This document shows, piece by piece, positions 8,257 through 16,815 of a stretch of 31,121 nt of DNA. Origin of the DNA: Thermoplasmata archaeon. Its GTDB lineage: Archaea > Thermoplasmatota > E2 > DHVEG-1. Numbering within the stretch: the first letter of the stretch is position 1; every line of letters starts with the position of its first letter. The stretch covers positions 1 through 31,121 of the forward strand of contig QMSS01000002.1 in the NCBI GenBank assembly GCA_003649715.1, written 5' to 3'. The position numbers and the translations under genes were made by a program. The notes beneath the pieces are model-generated. The model ran no database searches and was not told where the DNA came from. It saw nothing but the letters and a program-made list of their open reading frames with translations.

Positions 8257-9117
8257 TTATTTATTGCTGTATTCGTAGAATCCTCTGCCGGTTTTTCTGC
8301 CTAGGTATCCTGCTTGTACCATTTTTTTTAGTAATGGACATGGTCTGTATTTTGAATCATTAAAGCCTTCGTATAACACATTCATTATGTCTAAACATAC
8401 GTCTAGTCCTATTAGATCAGCTAGTTCTAGTGGTCCCATTGGATGATTCATACCGAGTTTCATTACATTGTCTATGGATTCAGCAGTTCCTATACCCTCC
8501 ATGAGGCAGAATATTGCCTCGTTTATCATTGGTATAAGGACACGGTTGGACACAAAACCAGGTCCATCATTTACCTCCACTGGTGTTTTACCCATTTTTT
8601 TTGCTATGTTCTTTATTGTATCTGCTGTTTCATCAGAGGTTTTGAGGCCACGTATAACCTCTACTAGTTTCATGAGCGGTACAGGGTTCATGAAATGCAT
8701 CCCGATGAACTGCTCGGGTCTTTTTGTTGCGGATGCAAGGTCTGTGATTGGTATGGTGGATGTGTTTGATGCGAAGATTGTGTTTTTTTTGCATATTTTG
8801 TCTAGCTGTTGGAAAAGTTCTTTTTTTGCTTCTCTGTTTTCGAAGATTGCTTCTATGATTAGATCTACGTCTTTTAGTTTTTGTAGATCGGTGGTTCCTT
8901 TGATGTTGGACATTATAGTGTTTTTTTCTTCTTTTGTGATTTTTCCTTTTTCAATGCCTTTATCTAGAAATTTTTCTATTTTGTTTATTCCTTTTTTTAC
9001 AAACTCATCTTTTATATCCTGTAGAACTACTTGGTATCCTGATTGAGCTGCTACTAATGCTATTCCATGTCCCATCACACCAGCTCCAGCAACACCAATT
9101 TTTTCTATTTTTGTCAT
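8257..9117 (-). CDS. hbd: 3-hydroxyacyl-CoA (3-hydroxybutyryl-CoA) dehydrogenase
   Basis: This stand-alone dehydrogenase has 286 residues, the typical length for Hbd. The Rossmann motif GAGVMGHGIA lies at the N-terminus. The catalytic His is in GMHFMNPVPLM, the conserved segment EVNDGPGFVSNR follows, and the C-terminal helical domain contains GPLELADLIGLD and ends with GRGFYEYS. It oxidises (S)-3-hydroxybutyryl-CoA to acetoacetyl-CoA with NAD. An in-frame TTG at 9162 would overlap the thiolase gene. The ATG at 9117 is preceded by a GGAGGG Shine-Dalgarno and gives the family N-terminus, so I chose it. It is the middle gene of a three-gene operon. Confidence 0.96.
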   Translation of the reverse strand: MTKIEKIGVAGAGVMGHGIALVAAQSGYQVVLQDIKDEFVKKGINKIEKFLDKGIEKGKITKEEKNTIMSNIKGTTDLQKLKDVDLIIEAIFENREAKKELFQQLDKICKKNTIFASNTSTIPITDLASATKRPEQFIGMHFMNPVPLMKLVEVIRGLKTSDETADTIKNIAKKMGKTPVEVNDGPGFVSNRVLIPMINEAIFCLMEGIGTAESIDNVMKLGMNHPMGPLELADLIGLDVCLDIMNVLYEGFNDSKYRPCPLLKKMVQAGYLGRKTGRGFYEYSNK

Positions 9118-9151
9118 AGCTAGAGTTTTTCCCTCCTTCAATTCTTTTTTT

Positions 9152-10327
9152 TTATCTCTCAATAATCATTGATACAGCATTGCCTCCGCCGAGGCATATT
9201 GTTGCGAGACCACGTTTTTGGTTATATCTTTTCATGGCATACATTAATGTGATGAGTATTCTTGATCCACTGCTTCCAATTGGATGACCTAATGCGACTG
9301 CTCCACCATGTATGTTGAATTTGTTTCGTGGAATGTTTAGTTCGTTCATGACTACTATTGATGCAGATGAGAATGCTTCGTTGTGTTCGAACAGGTCGAT
9401 GTCGTCTATGTGGAGATCTATTTTTTTCAGCAGTTTTTTTACACCAGGTATGGGTGCTTCCATTACGTATTCTGGTTTGACGCCGCTGCTATTATATCCC
9501 TTTATGGTGGCTAAGGGTTTGATGTTTTTTTTCTCAGCTTTTTTTCTGCTCATTACAACAACTGCTGATGCTCCATCTGTTATCTGTGATGCATTCCCTG
9601 CTGTTACAACTCCATTTTCCTTGAAAAATGGTTTTAGTTTTGATAGCTTCTCTAAACTTGTGTCCTTCCTGATTCCTTCATCTTCATCGAAAAGCAGAGT
9701 GTTTTTTTTCTGTTTGACCTCTATTGGTATTATTTCTTCCTTGAACCATCCTTTTTCTGTTGCTTTGGCAGCCTTTTGATGACTCCATAATGCAAACTTG
9801 TCGCATTCTTCTCGTGTGATGTCGTATTTCTCTGCTATTATCTCGCCAGTCATGCCCATGTGGAAGTTGTTGTATACATCCCAGAGTCCATCTTTTACCA
9901 TTGCATCAACAAGTTTTCCGTCAAAGAGACGGTAGCCAAATCTAGCTTTTTCCAATAGGTAGGGGGCGTTGGTCATGCTTTCCATTCCACCTGCTACTAT
10001 AACATCTGCATCTCCTGCTTTGATTGCCTGAGCTGCAAGAACTACAGCTTTTAGTCCAGAGCCGCAGACTTTATCGACATGTAAAGCTCCTACCTCATAT
10101 GGTATGCCTGCTAGTATAGCAGCTTGTCTTGCGACATTCTGACCAAGACCAGCTGATACAACATTGCCCATGATGACCTCATTTACATCCTCTGGTTTTA
10201 TACCTGCTCTTTTTATTGCCTCTTTGATGACCATACCGCCTAACTGTGGTGCTGAGAAATCTTTTAAAGCACCAGCAAATTTTCCCTGAGCAGTTCTAAC
10301 ACCTGAAACTATGACTACCTCATTCAT
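9152..10327 (-). CDS. Acetyl-CoA C-acetyltransferase (thiolase, bacterial type)
   Basis: This 391-residue thiolase has all the active-site parts: Cys in DKVCGSGLKAV, the HNEAFS motif, GGAVALGHPIGSSG and the second Cys in TICLGGGNAVS. It cleaves acetoacetyl-CoA with CoA to two acetyl-CoA, or runs in reverse. Unlike many archaeal thiolases it has no DUF35-type partner gene beside it and resembles the bacterial AtoB/ThlA type. The frame can be extended 26 codons upstream, but the ATG at 10327 starts the family N-terminus (MNEVVIVSGVRT) and has a GGGTGGAGG Shine-Dalgarno. It is the first gene of the operon that continues into hbd and the enoyl-CoA hydratase. A TATA-like TATTTATTTTAT lies at 10360-10371. 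Confidence 0.96.
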   Translation of the reverse strand: MNEVVIVSGVRTAQGKFAGALKDFSAPQLGGMVIKEAIKRAGIKPEDVNEVIMGNVVSAGLGQNVARQAAILAGIPYEVGALHVDKVCGSGLKAVVLAAQAIKAGDADVIVAGGMESMTNAPYLLEKARFGYRLFDGKLVDAMVKDGLWDVYNNFHMGMTGEIIAEKYDITREECDKFALWSHQKAAKATEKGWFKEEIIPIEVKQKKNTLLFDEDEGIRKDTSLEKLSKLKPFFKENGVVTAGNASQITDGASAVVVMSRKKAEKKNIKPLATIKGYNSSGVKPEYVMEAPIPGVKKLLKKIDLHIDDIDLFEHNEAFSSASIVVMNELNIPRNKFNIHGGAVALGHPIGSSGSRILITLMYAMKRYNQKRGLATICLGGGNAVSMIIER

Positions 10328-10359
10328 GTTTCTTTTTTCCTCCACCCTCAACTGAAGGA

Positions 10360-10371
10360 TAAAATAAATAG
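10360..10371 (-). promoter_or_regulatory. Probable TATA box of the thiolase-hbd-crt operon
   Basis: TATTTATTTTAT on the minus strand lies about 33-44 bp before the thiolase ATG at 10327. It is followed by the Shine-Dalgarno GGGTGGAGG. It is placed correctly for an archaeal promoter with a short leader. A second AT-rich candidate (TTTTAAATC) is near 10415-10424. Confidence 0.35.
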
Positions 10372-10507
10372 CTGCACTGAATTTCTTTTGTACTTGGGAG
10401 GGCAATGTAGTCTTGATTTAAAACATTTTCCAAATAAAATCCTTTTTTCTAAAAAAACAAAAAGAGGGTGAAGTGATGAGAGGATGAGAGTGTTTTTTTT
10501 TGTGTTT

Positions 10508-11008
10508 TTAAGCCTTGTATATGGAATATTTTTTATCCTTATGCTCCTGTGCCAGTCTCCGGTATGTGGCAGCATTTGAGCGGATCATTTCTATAAATTT
10601 TTTGTCTTGTCTAACAACCTTTCCTGGCACACCGAGTACCAGACTGTTCTCAGGGACGTCCATCTCAGTTGTCACCAATGCGTTGGCTCCAATGATTGAT
10701 CCACGTCTAATGCGTGCACCATTTAATACTGTAGCATTTATACCAATTAGACATTCATCCTCAATAACAGCTCCATGTATCACAGCACCGTGTCCTATAG
10801 AGACATTTTTCCCAATTCTAACACTATACTCTCTGCTAACATGAATAACACAGCAGTCCTGGATATTTGTTCCATCATCTATTATGATAGAGTTTTGATC
10901 ACCTCGTATAACTGCGTGTGGAAACACGCCGCATTCTCTCCCAATCTTCACATTTCCGATTATCACAGCATATGGGGATATGAAGCTTGATCTATGTATC
11001 TCTACCAT
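10508..11008 (-). CDS. Gamma-class carbonic anhydrase / left-handed beta-helix protein
   Basis: This 166-residue protein is made of hexapeptide repeats ([LIV]-G-x4) forming a left-handed beta-helix, as in the Cam/CamH and YrdA/PaaY group. Three histidines in the zinc-ligand positions are visible: His56 (VIHVS), and His73 and His78 (GHGAVIHGA). The order RGDQNSIIIDDGTNIQD...IHV is typical. The likely role is reversible CO2 hydration. The shorter CamH/PaaY type lacks the acidic loop of Cam, so activity is plausible but unproven. It lies 180 bp upstream of the thiolase operon on the same strand and may or may not be co-transcribed with it. The ATG is at 11008; no strong Shine-Dalgarno is visible. 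Confidence 0.88.
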   Translation of the reverse strand: MVEIHRSSFISPYAVIIGNVKIGRECGVFPHAVIRGDQNSIIIDDGTNIQDCCVIHVSREYSVRIGKNVSIGHGAVIHGAVIEDECLIGINATVLNGARIRRGSIIGANALVTTEMDVPENSLVLGVPGKVVRQDKKFIEMIRSNAATYRRLAQEHKDKKYSIYKA

Positions 11009-11296
11009 AGTTTCTATCGACCCTCAGTTTCCTGAAATCAAGAATGTTGTATTATATTTTTTTCATAGCCTTAGTCTTCCGCTATTCATTTTAACTCAGA
11101 AAAAACAAAAAAACCAAAAAAACTATGGAAAATTATTGGGAAATCTCATTTTTTGATCGTATGATACGTTCATTTTAAAAGGAGATTGCGGAAAACAAGG
11201 GAAGAGTGATGAGAAAATGATAATATTAAAAAACATTATGATATTTTTAAAAGCTTATATAGATCCTATATGCCAATGCCCTTATTGTTTTCTTCA

Positions 11297-12661
11297 TTAG
11301 TCTAATAATCGGAATAGGTTGAAATGATAGACTGGTTTTTCAAAAGCATTCTTACCTACATCTGCAAAAGAGATAAGTATGTCGCCTGTTTCAGGACATG
11401 CAACCCACTGATGCATGGTGTGAAGAAAACCTATTATTCTCGCTAAAAAAAGGAAGAAGTCAGTTCTTCCCAGGTATACTTTTCTTAGCATGTACATTGT
11501 GCTATTCAAACCTAATTTACCCCAGTGTTTTTCTATTTCTTGACTAAGTACTCTATAATGCCACCAAAATGGAAAATAATAGTTTTTATGAAATAACCAC
11601 AGTAAAAAACTAGATGGATCATATCTTTTTCTCTGAGTTGCTGCTGTAGTTGGATCTACAAAAAAGTTTGTTCTTCGAACTACATGATCAATAATCCAAC
11701 ATGGATGCGTTGCCTCTACACTAGTATTCCATGTACCCACATATGAGAAGTTAGCTGTTGTTTCTACAGCAAATCCCACAGGAATTTTTCCATCAGATAT
11801 GATAAAGTTGTGTCCACATGTTGTATTTGAGAGGATGATGTCTATGGCTTCTTCTACACTAGCGGCGTGATCAAGTACAAGCTTTACTCGAAAGGTCATT
11901 GGAATACCATGATAGGTTTCATCAGAGGACCAAGATGATGATTGTCCTATGGCTATCTTGTTTTCGTTGATTCCTCCTACACTACCAACGAAACCTGCAA
12001 AGGCTGGATATAGGGATGCATAACCATCATTTGGCTCGCGTACTATAACGATCTGATTTTCCTGCAGATATCTCCCTGTTTTTGGATCTCTTATATCAAG
12101 TGGATAGTCTAAACTACGTGCATGATATAGTTTTCCATCTACTGTTGCATCATTCCAGGCAGCTACTCCACAACAATGATATTTTATGGGAATAATATTT
12201 GCAGCAGCAATCATTTCAAAGGAAAGTTCTGATCCATCAGCGATTCCTTGCATCTCCTCGATTATCTCATGTGGAATGTACTCTTTTGTTATGTTCCATA
12301 TACTAAGAAGTTCATCGTATGAGGTCCCATGTTTTTCAGAAAAACTGATGTATGCACGGACATTTTCCTGCACCTCCTGCTTCAGAAGACTGCCATGCTG
12401 ATATCCCATCTCATAGTATGAACCCTGTAGATGTATGACCTGTATCTCCCCATCTTCCTCCAGCCATCCTCTACCAAATATGAGTCCATCTGGAGTGTTA
12501 CGGTTTACTCCACCATGTAATGATGATCTTTCTAAAAATGGCTGCACTTGAGGTTGGTATGTCAACAACAAAGATATAACTACTATGGTAAGTACTACAG
12601 GTAAAGTCTTATGATGTGTTTTTCTCAATATGTTGTTTTGGTAGAAGATAGCAGATAACAT
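11297..12661 (-). CDS. Membrane-anchored C45-like Ntn hydrolase (acyltransferase/amidase family)
   Basis: From the ATG at 12661 this gives 454 residues. An N-terminal membrane segment (LPVVLTIVVISLLLTY) comes first. A domain of the C45 / acyl-CoA:6-aminopenicillanate acyltransferase family follows, marked by GSYYEMGYQHGSLL. The Ntn core is YHCCGVAAWNDATVDGKLYHARSLDYP, in which the second Cys aligns with the self-processing nucleophile. A KIAIGQSSSW and TCGHNFIISDGK pattern follows. The family cleaves or transfers amide-linked acyl groups; the substrate here cannot be told. The enzyme probably faces outward. The frame opens at a TTG at 12784, giving an implausible 41-residue polar leader, with another ATG at 12694; a TATA-like run near 12696-12712 supports 12661. 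It follows the secreted-protein gene ending at 12818 and may be in one unit with it. Confidence 0.82.
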   Translation of the reverse strand: MLSAIFYQNNILRKTHHKTLPVVLTIVVISLLLTYQPQVQPFLERSSLHGGVNRNTPDGLIFGRGWLEEDGEIQVIHLQGSYYEMGYQHGSLLKQEVQENVRAYISFSEKHGTSYDELLSIWNITKEYIPHEIIEEMQGIADGSELSFEMIAAANIIPIKYHCCGVAAWNDATVDGKLYHARSLDYPLDIRDPKTGRYLQENQIVIVREPNDGYASLYPAFAGFVGSVGGINENKIAIGQSSSWSSDETYHGIPMTFRVKLVLDHAASVEEAIDIILSNTTCGHNFIISDGKIPVGFAVETTANFSYVGTWNTSVEATHPCWIIDHVVRRTNFFVDPTTAATQRKRYDPSSFLLWLFHKNYYFPFWWHYRVLSQEIEKHWGKLGLNSTMYMLRKVYLGRTDFFLFLARIIGFLHTMHQWVACPETGDILISFADVGKNAFEKPVYHFNLFRLLD

Positions 12662-12817
12662 AAATACATTTTTTGTTTTGTTACAAAAAAACATGTTTTT
12701 TATAAAAAATTTATTCCTCAAATTGATTTCTTCTCTCCCCCCATCTTTTTTGGAGCAAGATAGGACTAATGATTCTCTCTCCAATTTTCAGGTAGTTAAA
12801 TTTAGCTAATTTGACGG

Positions 12818-13498
12818 CTATATCCTTTTCCATTGTATTCTAGGACCAAAGGCTAGTATGAACAATGTGAAATCTTTTAACAGGATACGTCCACCTATGG
12901 AGGGCCATAATATTGATGTCTGAACTAGTTTTTTTCTTAATATACCAAATTGTTCGGTCACAACAAAATCAATAAATGGAATAATTTTTATAAAAAATTC
13001 TATTTTATATGTGTATTCGCTGGATTGGTTATTTTTAGATATATTATATTCATATGGGGGGATGGTTGTAGATATCATAACAAAACTAGGTAGGACATTG
13101 ATGAGGAAGGGCCGATATCGAACTGGTTTCCGGTTGAATATTCCATTTTCCAGAATATTGCCTGTATCTGAGAGAGATGTGTTGTAAGTTAGACCTATTT
13201 TCTCCATCTCATTGACACCGTTTTCCACCATATTCATTAACCTTTCTCTATATGGAGAAGGAGGAAATGTCTGTCTGATGTATTCTCTTAGTGTATCTAT
13301 GAAGTCACCGAGAGTTGTAGAATGTAGAATCTCTGATATCTCAGATTCTTTTGTTTTATCATACATTGCATTTAATGATAATGACTCTGAGTTGCATTGA
13401 TTTGTAAAGCATCTTTTTGTACACATTGCAGGTGCAGATAGTAGGGAGGCTGTTAGAATAATTGATACCAACAAAATCGTTGATGTTTTTTTGCTCAT
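12818..13498 (-). CDS. Exported protein of unknown function
   Basis: This 226-residue protein starts with a good signal peptide (MSKKTSTILLVSIILTASLLSAPA). It continues as a mixed polar protein with no motif I recognise. Residues 45-100 look helical and charged (TLGDFIDTLREYIRQTF). The second half is richer in strand-forming and aromatic residues, including YRPFLINVLPSFVMISTTIPPYEYN. The ATG is at 13498, with a weak GAAGGT Shine-Dalgarno about eight bases upstream. It is directly upstream of the membrane-anchored C45-like hydrolase on the same strand, so the two may act together outside the cell. That is suggested by context only. Confidence 0.75.
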   Translation of the reverse strand: MSKKTSTILLVSIILTASLLSAPAMCTKRCFTNQCNSESLSLNAMYDKTKESEISEILHSTTLGDFIDTLREYIRQTFPPSPYRERLMNMVENGVNEMEKIGLTYNTSLSDTGNILENGIFNRKPVRYRPFLINVLPSFVMISTTIPPYEYNISKNNQSSEYTYKIEFFIKIIPFIDFVVTEQFGILRKKLVQTSILWPSIGGRILLKDFTLFILAFGPRIQWKRI

Positions 13499-13617
13499 AT
13501 GCTTAGACCTTCTAGGTTTTATTCTAGTTCTTTTTAAGCACCAACAATCCTATTTTATAGTGTATATCACTATATAAATGTTGTTGTGTTGCCAATATTT
13601 CTATGGCTCTTTTATTT

Positions 13618-14298
13618 TTATTCTGACTTTGTTTCCTCTTTTTTTGTTTTTCCTTCTTTAGCTCGTTTATGTTTAAAAATACTTTTTAGCCGAGTTTTAA
13701 CATCGTTTTCTGATCTTTTTGTTTCATCCTCTGTTTCTTTTTCTTCCTTTTTTCTTTTAAACATGGATATAGAGAAGAAATTTCTATGAGATTTATGTGG
13801 TTTAGGTTTGTCTACGGCTAGTCCTACGAGTTTTCCGTCATCCGTGATTCTTAATGTGAATGTGCTGTCTAGTTTTTTGCTATTTACTGATGGTTCTTTA
13901 GAGATTTCTCCTACAAGTGTTTCCTCTGTTGTCTCTATCTCTGATTTATGTTTTCCAGGTTTTAGTTTTTTGAACAATGTTTTTTTGGTTTTAGTTTTCC
14001 ATGATTTTTTTCTTTTGAGGGTTAATGAAGAAACATATTTTTTGATAAGATTTCTTGTCTTTTTCTCTTGTTTTTCCTGTGTTTCTAATGTTGGTTTTTC
14101 CAGGTGTTCTATTGTTTTGTTTTCCTCTGCTGTAGTTTTTTCTATTTCTCGTTGTTTCTCTATTGTCTCAGGTTTTTTAAGCTCTCCAAATTTTTTTTCA
14201 AGTTCCTCGATTTCTCTGAAGAGCTCCATTATCTCCTCATGTGTCTTTACTTTTCTAGATTTCGTTTTTTCTAGATCTAGATATTTGATTTCTTCCAT
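13618..14298 (-). CDS. Highly charged Lys/Glu-rich protein of unknown function
   Basis: This 226-residue protein is dominated by Lys, Glu and Thr. It begins with a likely coiled coil (about residues 18-75, containing EEIMELFREIEELEKKFGEL). A strongly basic stretch of Lys-rich segments follows. A short folded-looking island, STFTLRITDDGKLVGLAVDKP, lies around residues 144-165, and a second basic tail ends the protein. It has no signal peptide or membrane segment. The start ATG has GAGAGAGG a few bases upstream. The basic segments suggest nucleic acid, ribosome or membrane-surface binding, but this is a guess. The biased composition could inflate ORF length, though the preserved hydrophobic island and ribosome site argue for a real gene. 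Confidence 0.6.
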   Translation of the reverse strand: MEEIKYLDLEKTKSRKVKTHEEIMELFREIEELEKKFGELKKPETIEKQREIEKTTAEENKTIEHLEKPTLETQEKQEKKTRNLIKKYVSSLTLKRKKSWKTKTKKTLFKKLKPGKHKSEIETTEETLVGEISKEPSVNSKKLDSTFTLRITDDGKLVGLAVDKPKPHKSHRNFFSISMFKRKKEEKETEDETKRSENDVKTRLKSIFKHKRAKEGKTKKEETKSE

Positions 14299-14608
14299 TT
14301 ATCCTCTCTCTTACTCTTCTTTTCTTTTATTGTATTTTATTGTTTTGAATTTCTTTCTTTTTTATCAAGTTTATCAGGTTTTGTCAGGCTAAAAGCGTAT
14401 TTTAAATATTTTTATCTTGTTTTGAGTTAGGTTAAATGTTTTTGTATAAAAAAATCTATCCATACATAAATCGCATTTTGATGTGGAGAGAGGTGTTTTG
14501 GTTATTATTTTTTGTTTTTTCTGCTTAATTTTTCTACAAAAAAATAGATTTTTCTATACTATTCTATTGTTATTTTTGTATATTGTATAATATCTTATGG
14601 TTTGGTTT
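14299..14608. other. AT-rich intergenic region, 310 bp
   Basis: It lies between the charged-protein gene and the small zinc-ribbon gene, both on the minus strand. A TATA-like ATATTTAAAATAC (minus strand, about 14397-14410) could drive the downstream charged-protein gene. T-rich runs on the plus strand are A-rich on the minus strand. I see no RNA gene and no open frame with a ribosome site. Confidence 0.4.
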
Positions 14609-14758
14609 TTATGGTAGCTTGTTGATGTCCTCATATTTTGTCTGGCTTTCGTCACAATGTTTACAGTAGTATTCTATGACTATGATTGAGTCTATTTTTT
14701 TTGTTGGTATGGAGATTCTTTGATGGCCACATTTTGGACATACTTTATAGTAGTTCAA
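14609..14758 (-). CDS. Small zinc-ribbon protein, 49 residues, TTG start
   Basis: The minus strand encodes a 49-residue protein too short for common cut-offs: MNYYKVCPKCGHQRISIP, then a Lys/Ile-rich linker, then YYCKHCDESQTKYEDINKLP. Two CxxC pairs (CPKC and CKHC), about 25 residues apart, form a classic zinc ribbon. The start is TTG at 14758 with a strong GGGGGGTT Shine-Dalgarno about seven bases upstream. A TATA box (TTTATATA on the minus strand, 14801-14808) is correctly placed. Such mini zinc ribbons are common in archaea and may bind nucleic acid or a transcription or ribosome partner; the role is unknown. Promoter, ribosome site and metal motif together make it a convincing gene. Confidence 0.75.
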   Translation of the reverse strand: MNYYKVCPKCGHQRISIPTKKIDSIIVIEYYCKHCDESQTKYEDINKLP

Positions 14759-14800
14759 AAAAGATCAACCCCCCTTCATATCTATATTAGAACTGTACAA

Positions 14801-14808
14801 TATATAAA
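14801..14808 (-). promoter_or_regulatory. TATA box of the zinc-ribbon gene
   Basis: TTTATATA on the minus strand lies about 43 bp before the TTG start at 14758. It predicts a transcript start near 14777 and a leader of about 18 nt that contains the Shine-Dalgarno. Confidence 0.5.
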
Positions 14809-14973
14809 TTTTTCTATAAAATTGGTTGTGGGGTAACAATTTTTTGTTGTTTAAGAGTTATAGTTTTTGAAAGCTGTTTGGGAATTGGAATAGTTTTATA
14901 TTAAGAAATTGGGATACAGGGAAGCAAAGGGGTGTTTTGGTTTTTTGTGGGGTGATCCAAGTTGGGTAAGACC

Positions 14974-16791
14974 ATGATTCAGAAAATTTTTGAGAAACAT
15001 TCTGAAGGCAGGGCACATGTGGGCGATGTTATCGACATAGATGTTGATGTGCGTGTGGCAAGAGATTTCGGTGGAGCAAATGTTGTGAAGAATATTGAGG
15101 AAAACGGTTTGTCTATAGATGACCCGAAAAAGACTTTTTTCACATTCGATTGTAATCCAGGTGGATGTGATCAGAAATATGCAGCCAATCAGCATGTATG
15201 CCGCTTATTTGCACGCAGAAATAATATCAAGGTCTATGATATCAACAGAGGTATAGGAACACATCTTGTTTTTGAAGAGGGATTGATTGAGCCGGGGCAG
15301 ACAATGATTTCGACTGATTCACATGCCAACATATTAGGTGCTATCGGTGCTTTTGGGCAGGGTATGGGCGATAAAGATATAGCTTATGCATTTTCTTTTG
15401 GAAAGATCTGGTTTAGAGTACCCTCTACACTGAAGATCATTCTCAGTGGTGTTCCATCTAGATCAGCCTCGCCTAAAGATGTGGTACTTAAAATGCTGCA
15501 GGAGCTGGGATCTAATGGACTACTTGGCTATGCCGCTGAGATATATGGCAAATATGTTGACTCTCTTTCTCTCGATGGTAGAGTCACGATTGCATCGATG
15601 GCAACTGAGATGGGGGGCATAATTATCCTATTTCCACCAAACAAGGATGTAATAGAGTATTACAAAAGATATTTTGGCAGAGATGTAAAGCCAGTGTACG
15701 CTGATATAGATGCGGAGTATGATGACACTATAACCATTGATATCAATGATCTTAAACCAAAGATTGCATTGCCTGGAAGCCCAGAGAATGTGGTTGATGT
15801 AGAGGAGGTGGAAGGAGAAAAGATTGACTCAGGTTTTATAGGATCATGTACCAATGGACGTGTAGAAGATATGAAGACTGCTGCCAGTGTCTTAGATGGT
15901 AGAAAAATTGCACCTGGACGAGTTCTTAAGATTGTTCCATCCACAGATAGAGTGTGGAGGAGCTGTTTAGACAATGGTATCATCAGTGTTTTTAAGAATG
16001 CTGATGCATTGGTTGGATCAGCAGGATGCGCAGGATGCGCTGCTGGGCAGATCGGGCAGACCGGTGAATATGAGGTGGAGATATCGACAGGTAACAGAAA
16101 CTTCCCTGGTAAACAGGGTCGTGGTGATATCTACCTAGCCTCTCCTGCAACCGTAGCAGCATCATGTGTCGCCGGTTACATAACAACAGCAAACAACATA
16201 CCTTCTCAACCGGAAACAAGGTTTTCTCTCCCCAAAGACATGAAAAAAGTTGTTAAAAAGAGGAAGAAGATAAAAATAGTTACACCAGTTTTTAAGACCA
16301 AGGGAAAAGCATGGGTGATAAACAGGGATAATATCGATACAGACATGATATTTCACAACCGATATCTATCAATCACAGATGTCAATGAGATGGGGCAGTA
16401 TACATTTGATAATCTAAGGGGCTATGAAGATTTTGCTAAAAAAGTGAGACAGGGCGATATAGTTGTTGTCGGTAAAAACTTTGGATGTGGAAGCTCCCGT
16501 CAACAGGCTGTAGACTGTTTTAAAGCTCTTGGCATAGGCGCTATAATCGCAGAGTCATTTGGAGCGATATATGAGAGAAATGCGATAAACAGTGCGCTGC
16601 CTATCCTCGTTGCAGAAAAAATAGCTACCAAGATTAACGATGGAGATACACTCATCGTTGATTTTATAACTGGCGAAATCATTGATAAAACACAGGGAAA
16701 AACATATAGGGCTAAACCTTTTTCCAAAGTACAACTTGAGATATACAGAAGAGGTGGTCTTCTAAATCTTCCAGATAAAAAAGTAGGCTAA
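14974..16791 (+). CDS. Single-chain aconitase-family hydratase (aconitate hydratase, Aquifex-like short type)
   Basis: This 605-residue enzyme joins the three-domain 4Fe-4S catalytic part (about 1-410) to the swivel domain (about 440-600) in the same chain. Cluster ligands are in GFIGSCTNGRVEDM and the Cys-x2-Cys of GCAGCAAGQIGQTGE. The active-site region STDSHANILGAIGAFGQGMGDKD is complete. The swivel domain has NRDNIDTDMIFHNRY and the substrate-binding loop GKNFGCGSSRQQAV. At about 600 residues it is much shorter than AcnA/AcnB and matches the compact aconitase group of archaea and Aquifex. The likely reaction is citrate to isocitrate. A TTG at 14962 is in frame, but the ATG at 14974 gives the family start (MIQKIFEKHSEG). 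Two related genes follow. Confidence 0.85.
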   Translation: MIQKIFEKHSEGRAHVGDVIDIDVDVRVARDFGGANVVKNIEENGLSIDDPKKTFFTFDCNPGGCDQKYAANQHVCRLFARRNNIKVYDINRGIGTHLVFEEGLIEPGQTMISTDSHANILGAIGAFGQGMGDKDIAYAFSFGKIWFRVPSTLKIILSGVPSRSASPKDVVLKMLQELGSNGLLGYAAEIYGKYVDSLSLDGRVTIASMATEMGGIIILFPPNKDVIEYYKRYFGRDVKPVYADIDAEYDDTITIDINDLKPKIALPGSPENVVDVEEVEGEKIDSGFIGSCTNGRVEDMKTAASVLDGRKIAPGRVLKIVPSTDRVWRSCLDNGIISVFKNADALVGSAGCAGCAAGQIGQTGEYEVEISTGNRNFPGKQGRGDIYLASPATVAASCVAGYITTANNIPSQPETRFSLPKDMKKVVKKRKKIKIVTPVFKTKGKAWVINRDNIDTDMIFHNRYLSITDVNEMGQYTFDNLRGYEDFAKKVRQGDIVVVGKNFGCGSSRQQAVDCFKALGIGAIIAESFGAIYERNAINSALPILVAEKIATKINDGDTLIVDFITGEIIDKTQGKTYRAKPFSKVQLEIYRRGGLLNLPDKKVG

Positions 16792-16815
16792 AAAGATGGG
16801 GGTTGATTCGAGAAT

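Noticed and set aside
7460..10327. Possibility that the beta-oxidation genes are a fused FadB-like operon or contain a frameshift
   Set aside because: All three frames are full length with clean starts, stops and ribosome sites.
10475..10492. GTGATGAG box resembling a C/D-box sRNA C motif
   Set aside because: No D box (CUGA) or guide-sized spacing was found on either strand. The similar GTGATGA motifs near 11206 and 19550 also lack partners.
13808..14392. 194-residue hydrophobic plus-strand frame resembling a membrane protein
   Set aside because: It is antisense to the Lys/Glu-rich gene. Reverse complements of Lys/Glu codons give Phe/Leu/Ser, which mimic membrane helices. No ribosome site was found.
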